Assembly (NCBI GenBank): GCA_003952965.2
Contig: CM025853.1
Coordinates: forward strand, 16,571,324 to 16,635,323
Length of the DNA: 64,000 nt
Origin: Morella rubra
Lineage: Eukaryota; Streptophyta; Magnoliopsida; Fagales; Myricaceae
Direction of reading: 5' to 3'
Below are positions 1 to 10,450 of the stretch, in pieces (position 1 is the first letter of the stretch; each line of letters opens with the position of its first letter). The translations under genes were made by a program, and so were the position numbers. Under the pieces are notes generated by a model. The model was given only the letters and a program-made list of their open reading frames with translations. It did not search any database and was not told the origin of the DNA.

Positions 1-175
1 GCAGGGAAAATATTTCGAACTCAAAGAAACCAACCATGATATCTTCTTTACACTTGCAGAGACAATTATAATAGAGGTTACAGTTAAGTCACCATTGAAT
101 ATACAAAGTCGAAAACTTGATACAGAAACATAACGAATAGATTCTGTTATGGTTATAAATAATCGGGGGAACCTG
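1..175. repeat. 175-bp direct repeat, copy 1
   Basis: Matches 1138-1312 in the same orientation with about three mismatches over 175 bp. It ends in gggggaacctg, where the gypsy A LTR begins (the last two bases tg are shared). It starts at the window edge, so the true repeat may be longer. It is not similar to any retroelement part seen elsewhere in the window. Confidence 0.85.
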
Positions 176-1097
176 ATGTGAACCTCGCAAAGAATAACGA
201 GACCCAACAACAAAAGGGAACCCAATATCGTTCTAGGACAGATTCGAATGGAAGACCTCGACTCGTTGTTTATGACAAACAAGAACCTTGGTATAAGGAA
301 GACGCCACAAACGGTGATGGAAATTCCGTTTGATAAGTCAAGTTGAACGCCACGGGAAATCCCGAGAAGTTCGAGTAGTTCTTCAAAGAACAAAGAGAAT
401 AAATCCTCACAATTTTGATTAAGCAATGTTTTTCGAACTGCCACGGAGCCCTAACAATAAGTGTCCACTTGCATCGGTACTATATCACCAACTTCATCTT
501 CGTAATTACGATTCGAAAGCAACTAAACTTGCTTGTTCACCCTTATTCTCCACTATATTCAGCATTGCAACTTGTAATGGCCTAGGGTGTTTTAACACGG
601 GCAATCCAATTTTTCCACCATGATTGTGCTTGTAACATTAGTACAACTACCACCATCAATAATGACACTACATACTTGTCTTTAACGTAGCCTAGTGTGA
701 AAGATGTTCTCCCGCTGTACTTCATCATCTCCTTTTGCTTGCAAGCTCAAAGCTCTCCTCGCCACCAATGTCAGGCACCAGGCTAAATATTCCTCCTGAA
801 ACATCCTCAATGGCGGCATTTTGTCGGTGTCGGAATCCTCATCGTTGGTCAAATTTCTCCATTTCTCGTAATACCATGACTTGCCTATTTGGGCATTGAC
901 TTGCTATGTGGCCCCTACCCTGACATTTAAAACATTTAATATCACGATTCCTAGAGGTAGAAGCTTCGGTTTTACCATTGAGGAACGTGGCTGGTGGTCA
1001 CAGGCTTGGACTCGGGTTTGGACGTTTGTGATTTGTCCAATGGCTTGGTATGACTTGGTTTCCAAGAAGTAGAACTGGAGCTATGGCCTGAATCTTG
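174..1097 (-). pseudogene. Gypsy A fragment: partial LTR joined to protease/gag
   Basis: Bases 174 to about 424 are the 3' part of a gypsy A LTR in reverse complement, starting with the family end tgatgtgaacctcgc and running through the leader-side half seen at 13352-13600. About base 425 it jumps directly into reverse-complement protease and gag coding sequence, equivalent to about 32370 back to 31690. This includes the zinc-knuckle region near 900-950 and the sequence after it. The rest of the LTR, the leader and most of gag and pol are missing. Several stops and indels break every frame, so this is a dead fragment. It sits exactly between the two 175-bp direct repeats. Confidence 0.8.
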
Positions 1098-1137
1098 TGC
1101 TATTACCATTATTTGGGTAACAATGGATAAGTGCTTA

Positions 1138-1312
1138 GCAGGGAAAATATTTCGAACTCAAAGAAACCAACCATGATATCTTCTTTACACTTGCAGAGAC
1201 AATTATAATAGAGGTTACAGTTAAGTTACCATTGAATATACAAAGTCGAAAACCTGATACAGAAACATAACGAATAGATTCTTTTATGGTTATAAATAAT
1301 CGGGGGAACCTG
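1138..1312. repeat. 175-bp direct repeat, copy 2
   Basis: Second copy of the sequence at 1-175, about 98% identical. It continues on the right into unique DNA (tagataatcatggttgag), so this copy marks the original right flank. The short stretch 1098-1137 between the gypsy fragment and this copy is unassigned and may belong to the repeat unit, because copy 1 is cut by the window start. Confidence 0.85.
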
Positions 1313-2333
1313 TAGATAATCATGGTTGAGAATTTTCAACATTCAAGGACACCAATAGGAAAGAAGCAACACCAGTAGCTTGGATGGGTTTGGATTTGAA
1401 GAACTTACCGAACTACTATTTGAATATCGAGAGCAGCTGAAGAATCTCCTGCCTGGGTTCCCCACTGTCTTGCTTGTCTTCGTCGGCGCCTTTAGCCCGA
1501 CAGAAGCACATACGTGAGTTCGCGTCCACCTCCAGTTTCGCCAATGCCACTTCACCATGGCTGCGTCGCTCGTAGAGGAAGAGGATGCTGCTCTCCTAGA
1601 CATCGTGAGAGAATGTCAGAAGAGGACTTAGGGTTCTTGATGCGGGGAATCTGATTTGGGGAAGAAGACTTAGGGTTCTTGAGGTTTTCGAATCTGATTT
1701 GGGGATTTCTCCCTTTCAACTGTAATGATTGTTTTTGACATTGAAGGGGTCGAACCAACTGCATCTAACGTGGAATGACATACTGGCTGCGGGACCCACC
1801 ATTTTGCAACGTTTTAAACTAATGTGTCAAGACGTTATTGGATCTGACATGGTCGCCATCAACCAAGTCTGCAAATTCCGTTGATTATCTGACGGCAGGA
1901 CTAATGTGGAAAAAGTTACAAACCCTAGGGGTACCGGTAGTACAAAAAATACCTTAAGACCAATCGATGAAAAGGCTAAACCCCAGGGACTGTTAGAGTA
2001 ATTTAGCCTAATTGCAAATGAAGAAGTGGGTACAAGAGATTAGAAATACTAAAACATAAATATTTTGGTAACATATGCTGTGAGAGTACCCTCAACCACG
2101 TGATATAAATATAACTTGATCAAAAACTGCGCTCCACCAGCAAGCTGTCAGTACTCTTTTCTCTCCTTTTGCCTCTAAAAGGTCCGGCCCTATATAATTG
2201 AATCTGAAATAAAGGCAACTGTAAGTATAAATGAACTACTGCTTAGCAAAATGAGTGTCAGAGAGAATATGGATCAATGATTAAATATATTATATATAAT
2301 ATATATATATAGACCTATAGTTAAGTATTCCTT
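1313..2333. other. Non-repeat DNA with weak coding hints
   Basis: No retroelement similarity is seen here. On the plus strand about 1355-1511 is open and reads as a plausible peptide containing FEELTELLFEYREQLKNLL. It is preceded by an AG (caatag) and followed by gtgagt, which would fit an exon. From 1557 a second short frame starts MAASLVEEEDAALLDIVREC and stops after 24 codons. I do not recognise either peptide. They could be remnants of a host gene's 5' exons or chance. The remainder to 2333 is AT-rich and has no other signal except a short TA run. Confidence 0.3.
2288..2312. repeat. AT dinucleotide-like microsatellite
   Basis: An imperfect run of TA/AT dinucleotides of about 25 bp. Such tracts are common in plant intergenic or intronic DNA. 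No function is implied. Confidence 0.7.
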
Positions 2334-2474
2334 ACCAGTATCAAGTACAAGGTGACAGGTGTTGCACGTATAGCAACATATAATCTAATGCCTTTTGTAA
2401 ATGATTTCATAAAGGCTAAGAAGCATCCGTGTAAGAAATAGCTTAACTGTTTCTCCTCTTGCGAATCCTTCATG
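2334..2474 (-). CDS. Possible internal exon of an unrecognised host gene
   Basis: On the minus strand the sequence ctcctatgttattgacag could be a 3' splice site at about 2475. About 140 bp later, ATACTG is followed by gtaag, a good 5' splice site, at about 2333. Between them the frame is open and encodes a peptide with a charged start (MKDSQEEKQ) followed by hydrophobic and basic stretches (HGCFLAFMKSFTKGIRLYVA). It looks like part of a membrane protein, but I cannot name the family. It lies 70 bp from the scaffold gap, so neighbouring exons could be lost in the gap. No other exon is seen in this contig end. A second frame is also partly open here, which weakens the call. Confidence 0.3.
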
Positions 2475-2545
2475 ACTGTCAATAACATAGGAGATAGGGT
2501 CGTCAAGCATATGAGTTTTTAAGCTCGTAAAAGTTACGAAAGTTT

Positions 2546-3545
2546 NNNNNNNNNNNNNNNNNNNNNNNNNNNNNNNNNNNNNNNNNNNNNNNNNNNNNNN
2601 NNNNNNNNNNNNNNNNNNNNNNNNNNNNNNNNNNNNNNNNNNNNNNNNNNNNNNNNNNNNNNNNNNNNNNNNNNNNNNNNNNNNNNNNNNNNNNNNNNNN
2701 NNNNNNNNNNNNNNNNNNNNNNNNNNNNNNNNNNNNNNNNNNNNNNNNNNNNNNNNNNNNNNNNNNNNNNNNNNNNNNNNNNNNNNNNNNNNNNNNNNNN
2801 NNNNNNNNNNNNNNNNNNNNNNNNNNNNNNNNNNNNNNNNNNNNNNNNNNNNNNNNNNNNNNNNNNNNNNNNNNNNNNNNNNNNNNNNNNNNNNNNNNNN
2901 NNNNNNNNNNNNNNNNNNNNNNNNNNNNNNNNNNNNNNNNNNNNNNNNNNNNNNNNNNNNNNNNNNNNNNNNNNNNNNNNNNNNNNNNNNNNNNNNNNNN
3001 NNNNNNNNNNNNNNNNNNNNNNNNNNNNNNNNNNNNNNNNNNNNNNNNNNNNNNNNNNNNNNNNNNNNNNNNNNNNNNNNNNNNNNNNNNNNNNNNNNNN
3101 NNNNNNNNNNNNNNNNNNNNNNNNNNNNNNNNNNNNNNNNNNNNNNNNNNNNNNNNNNNNNNNNNNNNNNNNNNNNNNNNNNNNNNNNNNNNNNNNNNNN
3201 NNNNNNNNNNNNNNNNNNNNNNNNNNNNNNNNNNNNNNNNNNNNNNNNNNNNNNNNNNNNNNNNNNNNNNNNNNNNNNNNNNNNNNNNNNNNNNNNNNNN
3301 NNNNNNNNNNNNNNNNNNNNNNNNNNNNNNNNNNNNNNNNNNNNNNNNNNNNNNNNNNNNNNNNNNNNNNNNNNNNNNNNNNNNNNNNNNNNNNNNNNNN
3401 NNNNNNNNNNNNNNNNNNNNNNNNNNNNNNNNNNNNNNNNNNNNNNNNNNNNNNNNNNNNNNNNNNNNNNNNNNNNNNNNNNNNNNNNNNNNNNNNNNNN
3501 NNNNNNNNNNNNNNNNNNNNNNNNNNNNNNNNNNNNNNNNNNNNN
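2546..3545. other. Scaffold gap of exactly 1000 N
   Basis: One thousand consecutive unknown bases. The round length indicates a fixed-size scaffolding gap and not a measured one. Sequence on the two sides need not be adjacent in the genome. The sequence immediately to the right is the most distorted part of the window. Confidence 0.98.
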
Positions 3546-5000
3546 GCACTTAGAGAATGGATGGAATAGTCATTAGTGTGGTGGGGTTCTCTAAGGTATG
3601 CTTTAATCTCTTCTTATGCATGATTATTTTTATTTGTCTCTGAACATGGTGGATTAAAGACCTTTGTGGCGTTAGAAATTGGCTGTCAATGCCCAAGAGG
3701 TTTAACTGAATCAGTTTAGCTTCGCGCAAGGATCCTGAACAATGGGAGACTTTGATCTTTTTGAATTTTGATGCTGCAGCGAGGTAGTCTTCTGTATGTT
3801 TTTTATTTCGGGCATAGAGTTCTAAAAATCATGTCTTCGAGTTTTTGATGGGTATGGGTTTTCTCTCTTTAAAGATCCTTTTTTAATATATATGTGTTGT
3901 TCGGTCACAACGCTTATAAACATTTCTTAGATATTGTAGAGAGGATTCGTATTTCTAAAGGTCGGGGGGATCATTAGCAATGCATGCTTCTGAGTTTCTT
4001 ATATGTAAACTTTTGTTGAATATAAATAAGAATCTCATCATATGTTTTTAATCAACAAAGGAAGAAAATACAAAAAGATTGAGAGCTATGTTTCAAAATG
4101 AGATGGGAATCTTGTTTTTCAAATAACGTTCTTCTATATTCGATACATAGATACGAGCTCAATAGTAATCTGAAAATCTTAAGAAGTCAAATTTCAGACA
4201 CTACCCCCATAACTTTTTCAAATTTTGAACTTAATCGGAAGACATTGCTAAGCTTCATTAGCAAAGAACATGGTGAAGGCTCATGTTTATAGTCATATCA
4301 GGAAGATGAGAAGTCTGCCATACTGATTTGAAGACTACTATGCAGTGCTAACTGTAATAAAACTCATTGTCAACACAACATAACGTTTTATAAATGAGAT
4401 CTGGTTGCCTTTGAAGATTAATAAAGTTCAGTAGCTCAGTATCTCAAATTAAGCTCATATGTAGAAAGTTGAATTGGATGAGTCATAGAGGTGATCTACT
4501 CACATCATTAATATCTGGTTCGTCTATCTCATAAAGAGAGTTATTGGTTGGGTTTTGTTTGCCATGTAGGGGGACATGATGCAAATTGTCATGATCTCTG
4601 TTTTCAAGAAGCAAAGGTGGCATAAGCCCTAGAAATCACAGAATTGTTTTTGAATAGATTCTTTTTGAATAAATGGTCTACATGCATTCAAATGAGAAGC
4701 TTTTCTATATGCACTTCATACAGACCAATTGTCATTGCGACAGTTTAGAGCTTACCCTAGACATATTATTTTTTCTGGAGATATAAATGATTGCGCAATT
4801 TATGAACAATTGATATTTAAATATAGTAACTTTTCAAATCTATTCTCATCATAATAAAACAAGAATTCTCTTTAATTTTCAATTGACATAATATCTCTAT
4901 AGAAAGTCAGATAAATGATTCAGTTTCTATATCACATTTCAAAATGACGTGGTGATTGGGATAGCCGTGTCGAGATATCATAACAACATGGTTTTAATTT
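3546..5000 (-). pseudogene. Garbled copy of copia integrase region
   Basis: Corresponds to the reverse complement of about 36290-37500. Recognisable words include accaattgtcattg near 4726 (partner caaggacaattggttgt near 36455), acaagaattctc near 4860, and ttcaaatctattctc near 4835. These are the pre-integrase and integrase segments of the host copia element. No frame is usable. The first 300 bp after the gap are too distorted to anchor well. Confidence 0.55.
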
Positions 5001-5780
5001 TCTTTGTCATAGTACGAGAATCGCTAGTCGTCAAGTCAATTAGAGGTTGTCAGGTTATTTGGGAGACGAAAATCTACGGAAGCTTTAAATGAAGAAAGAA
5101 TGAGATCAACGGTAGATCAAGTAAAGTGATGGCGATGGGACTGATCAAATTGTGGGAACCCTCATTTCAGAGATTGGACATCTCTCTCATGAAAGTCGAT
5201 TAGACGGTAAGGGCATTCACACGAGATTAGAACACATCATCACACCCAGTTCTAGAGAATTGCTGGAGGAGGGTACGAATTTCAATGATTGCGGGGTTTA
5301 AGTGTGGCATTCATACCTTCCTTTATTCTGTTGTGAGAAGGCAAGACTTTTATGAGATTACGTGTATGGCTGCATGAATACACCATTTAAAGCTTCTCCA
5401 TGTTGTTCTGTGTTCGCTTGTTTTGTTATGCAGGTCGATCGGTGATTTTTAGGCTCATTTGGAGAGCGCTGATTTGTCTCTTCTTTCTTCTATAGTATTG
5501 GAAAATGCATGCAGTTAAGCCAGTGTATGGCACTTATTTCTTTAAACTTATGCTATAAGTAGCCCGTTTAAGGGTTGACGTGTAACTGTATTGTCTTAGC
5601 AAAGTATGTTTACTTGTAAGTTTTAGGCAGAGTCTTCTTAATAGGCGGACCAGACTGATTTGAATTTGGTTAAGAACAAAGTATAGTAATAGATCGAGGG
5701 CAAGACTCGAAATTCTATGCAGCAAATTGTGATGACAGATAATGTATTATTCTCACTTGTATGGTCTGTTTTTTGAGAAC
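5001..5780 (+). pseudogene. Garbled copy of the inverted gypsy A LTR segment
   Basis: Corresponds to the reverse complement of about 35710-36290. Anchors are gttctagagaattgctgg near 5252, ggcattcataccttcc near 5310, cttaataggcgga near 5636 and gcagcaaattgtgatg near 5718. Since the partner is a minus-strand LTR part, this copy reads as a plus-strand LTR. Confidence 0.55.
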
Positions 5781-7140
5781 TATTCTGAGTTTCTATGTTC
5801 ATCCTTGAGGCGCTGATGTCTTTGGCGCATCTTATCTGGATGTGAATACCGTGTCAAGAATAGATACGAGACTACCCAAAACTTCAAAGTAATGTGTTAA
5901 GGCCAAGATCGCTTATATCTGGACACAATTGTATTTGTTATGGAATAATATCTAAGACACCTGTGATGAATTGTTTTGTGTTTATCTAATTTTCTAGTAC
6001 TGTACATACAAGGAACCTCGGTATATTAGAGACGCCCAAAACGTTTTTGGTTGGGAAGACTCTCATTGAGTCAAGTACTTGATTTTCCGGTAGTAGAGAG
6101 CCTATCGAGAGGGAACCCAACGGATAGGAAAAGTAATTTGACGGGTAAGTAGTTCTTCAAAGGAATCTCAAAAAGAATCTAAAGGATTCCATCTTCAAGT
6201 TTTTTTTCTTGTGCAACTGGACAATCAATTAAGGGCGATTTCCCTAGGCTGGAATATAGATAGCCTTGGTAGACATGCCATCCCAGTATAGTTCTTGTGA
6301 ATACGTGTATATAATGATTTGAAAGTTTAAAACTAAAGTGTCCGGAGGCCTGAAGCGAGATTTTGAAAAGAAATAATACATTACCATGATTAAATCGATG
6401 AAATAATCCGACTAAGATAATCTAGTGGGCAGTTAGCATTTGAAAAGATAGGAAAGAATTCGAAGCTTGCTCCTGTGGGAAATGCTGACTTCAAAAAGTA
6501 GGCGTCCCGCTTCATATTTGTATCCATGCAAAAATGTAATACACTCGAGCTGGTAATGTAGACAACGAGGTTAAGTCACTCTTCGCCATAGGTGCAGGTT
6601 TACACCGGGATAGTTACCTATTACTTGCTCGAGGTGGAAATATGACACTTATCCTTAATCATCTTCCTTGATGACATGACTATTAAGCCTTGATTATTAT
6701 TGTAAGGCAGCTATGTAATTTATTTATTTTGGCCTGTCCGTACATGACTGGCCGAATGTGTTGGGTAGTATCGGCAAGTTCCGAGCTCTCTTAGATATAG
6801 TCCATGTAGAGTGTTTACTCAGTTGAAATCGTGCTATTAAGTTAGTATAAGATTCGTTTGGTCTGCATTGTTTTAGGCACCCGTATCTAGAAATAATTAA
6901 GGATATCTATGGTGGTCTTTGTTAGCATGTCAGTCCACAAGTCTACAGGTTTCACTAGATTCTCTTCACTTTACAATCTCTGTGCTGTCGATGATGGCAT
7001 TTGTCACTACAAATTACAGTCAAATACCCTCATAATTAGTATTCAAGAATAGAAGAGAAAAGTACAGTGAATCATTAACATGAGTAGGCAGCTAATACAT
7101 TGTGTCGACTACACGTGCCAGGCATATATTAGCTTTGTAA
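5781..7140 (-). pseudogene. Garbled gypsy A 3' LTR, minus strand
   Basis: Mirror of the 3' LTR at 35026-35709, much expanded. Words of the LTR are visible: gaacctcggtata and gacgcc near 6015-6035, tagttcttcaaagg near 6148, and ggtgcaggtttacaccgggatagttacc near 6590-6620. The latter matches the segment seen at 13910-13940. No intact ends remain. Confidence 0.6.
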
Positions 7141-10100
7141 GCGGTCATTGATGCAGACTCGGGGATTGAGAAAGGACCATCCTCCTCTTGAGAGGCAATT
7201 TGAACTCTTTTCCAACTGGAAATCTCTTTCTCATATGCAGCCAACTTTCGAAGGTCTGGATAGGGGGAGTTCGCTTGGGGGAACGTACAGGCTATTCTAA
7301 AAGATCACAGTCTGTGACTGTCCTTATTTGACATGTTGCATACTGGCTGAGCATTCTTACGCACAGCAGTCTCGTTCGCTCAAATGATTTAGGTGGCTAT
7401 GCATTCTCACAATGAAGTGTTGAATTCGAAATGCTTATTACTAAGAGTGCAATTTTCTTTTGCTCATCTTAATTAATCTATTGGCTCTGCGTTACAATGA
7501 CGCGACAAGGTAGATAAGTACCAATGAGACAGTTAAAATTGTGAATAAACTCGTACATTACAACATAGTTCATATGCGAATTTAGTAAGCACTAGTGAAA
7601 TTGAAATTTAGTAGGCCTAATATTATAGCCAACGCTAACACATTATTGAAATCGACGGTATGGTAATAGAACAGACATTTCCACATTGCTTAATATCAGG
7701 TGAATTATTTCCTAATGAATTCCCTCAATTAAAGAGAAATAGTCTATTTAGCTAATATGAACTTATATTCCAAATTTGTATCAAGTATTTACAACAGTTT
7801 GAAGAGAGATGATGACACACCCTAGTGGAAAACAAGAATTTTTATACCATCATGCGTAGTCCGGATATCATACAATTAAACAGACCTAATAGTTGCCTCT
7901 GCTTAAAAAGGAAAAGCAAGTACAACTGTGGCAATGGCCTGGTTGTTCGTCACATACGCTACAACACTGAATAGAACAAATTAGGATCTCAGAAATGATG
8001 CTTGGAATGGAAACTATAAGGGCCATTTGCACTTCTTAAACAATTGTGCGTAAGGCATCCATGTATTCACGTAGATTCGTACCGCTCTCCATGATAATGA
8101 ACGTATTTTCAGCACATGACGATCATAAGTGTCGAATGGCACTCCAGTATTTGGTGACATTTCGGTAGATAACAAGATGCTTGCCTCTGTTAAAAATGCC
8201 TATCAAATGACAAAGAAAATAAGATTTGGCTATATCTGTTTCCAGGTTTCAGTGGTCTAGGCAATCCAATAGCATAAATCATTGAAATTAGGTAGCATAC
8301 AAAGAATAAACCATGCAATTTTGAAGTGACGTGTGTGAGAAGTAATGCATAAACTGTGAGTGAAAGTGCCCATACGCGAGTGATACCACAGTTCTCCTTT
8401 ACTCAGTTTTCTATAATGACTGGAGATTGATATATAAGATATCGTTATGTGAGTAGACGCCTCATGAATTGACAGCCACCAGACACACATGAAGCCACTA
8501 GTTGGAGTTTAGTCTGTGTCTGGCAGTCTTTAATAGAGTGTTTCAACGGACTCATGATCGGTTGATGTAATCACAAGATCTCCCTAGGCGCAGCAAGGGT
8601 CGTGCTCGCACTCGTCTTAAGCTTCAGATACACATGCCTAACAGACTTCGCTGATTAGCCATTATGAGTTATGCGAGATTAGGATTTAAGGGTATCCCGG
8701 CTTAGGTTTTTTTCAACAGCATTCATATAGTAAGAAATTGCTCGTACTTCTGATTTTTCTTGCAAGGCATGAGAATCTGCGTCGCTTGTTAGCGTACAGT
8801 CCTAATGCTAACGTATGAAGCATGCAGATTCAGTCAACTATTGTTTTTCGAAGGTTTTCTTTAGAAAGTTAGGGAAAGTGGTAGGTTTAGGGATTAGGTG
8901 CGAATGCTATAAATTTAATGTGGAGTAAGCCAGATTGGAATATAAGGGTGGGTTATGTTAGCAGTTTTCTTTGATTTAATGTTGAAATGTCCGTGCTATG
9001 CTTTGGGCTTATTCTCCCTATCCATAATCCAAAATCTGGTGCTTGGGATACACTTCAGTGCTAAGTGGGTGCGTGCTATGCTACTTTTAAGAACAGTAAC
9101 TTACAAACGGCCAGGGGTAAATACCAAATGTAAGTCCATGAAAATCTACGACATTACCTAACAGACTTTTGACTCGCCACTTTGAATTGCCATAGCCTTC
9201 TCCTTTCATCCACCTATTACGTTGTGGGCACTAACAACAAATCCATGAAATAAAGCTTATGTGTGAAAAAAGTCACACTTCTTCAAAATTAACAATCATC
9301 ACTTCTGTTCCCTCATTGCAAAGCACATCTAACATCAGATTTGTAATCATAAATTCTATGAGATGCATGTCCACGCTTTTGAGCTATAAATGATGTTTAA
9401 GGTTTTAGAATATAACTATGTTCACTCATGACTAGACTCAGAATCGGCTATTATAAGGCATGAATGGCAATTTGTACTATGTGGTTCATAAGCCTCATAA
9501 AGGTGCTTGGAGCATTAGTCAATCCAAAAGGTATAACTAACCATTCATACAAACAATATTTTGTTTTAAAGGCAGTTTTTCATTCATCTCCGTTTTTATT
9601 CTATCTGATGATACATCTTTAAAAATAATCTAGAAAAAAACAAGACAAATGCAACCATCTCTAGCACTATATCATAAGTAATGCGATGGAATAGCTTGAG
9701 ATACTTTAAATTTTTGGGTTTTATGGCTGCTCTGGAGAATCAAGACGCAACATTATTATCGACTATGGTTGCTACATCTTCATAGTGTACAGACTACATA
9801 GTACCGGGACAACAGTCAGCACAGTGGGCTCAATCTCTCCCTCAGACACGTGCCTCGTTGGTTTATCACCCTCACTCACCGCCGTTGCCAGTTCTTTGTC
9901 TGCTCGCGAGAATTGCTCCTATCAGAGCTGGTCGGCTCTGGAATTTTTAAACGGAACAAAATCGATTATTTGAAGTGGCTAATATTGTGTCTATGATCCC
10001 TTGATTGGAGGTAACCTACAATGGTGAAAGGTTGTTTACATACTCGGAATTGGAAGACTCTATTTCCTCTATACTCCTAGAAACAAGAGAAAAAGTAGTA

Positions 10101-10450
10101 AGTATACAGGCAACACTAAGTCAAGTTCGTTACAGTGTAAAATGCCTCTTTGTCGATCACTAAAGTGCTTTGATAATCAGGGTGTTTGGATTTGCCTGGG
10201 AAAGGGCCGCTCCAGTGAATTGACTCGTATCTCGACTTTTTGCTAGAATAGTTCCTTTTCTCTTGTTTTACGTACAGTTTCACTGATTTCTCTCTATATG
10301 GTCGATCCTGATTCTTTTTTTTTCTCCTCTATTCGGATTGCACTCTTTTTCTTTTTTCTTTCTCTATGAATTCAATTTTTTTCTAATTTGTATAAGTGGG
10401 TCTCCTGTTGCGGAATATCATTTGATCCTAATATATGCTTCGCGGTGTAA
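7141..10450 (-). pseudogene. Garbled gypsy A pol, minus strand
   Basis: Mirror of gypsy A integrase, RNase H and reverse transcriptase. The integrase tail is at 7141-7250 (ttctcatatgcagcc). The RT palm is at about 9250-9620, with long matches to 61277-61630. The start of RT is at 9780-9970 (gaattgctcctat, ggaacaaaatcgatt). The purine/pyrimidine-biased linker between protease and RT is at about 10250-10450. Frames are destroyed by frequent small insertions, and the open frames seen here are chance. Confidence 0.7.

Noticed and set aside
1355..1620. Two short plus-strand peptides as a confident gene
   Set aside because: Splice signals are weak, frames are short and unlinked, and no homologue is recognised. 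They are kept only as a hint.
2503..3549. 348-codon open frame on the minus strand
   Set aside because: It consists almost entirely of the 1000-N gap.
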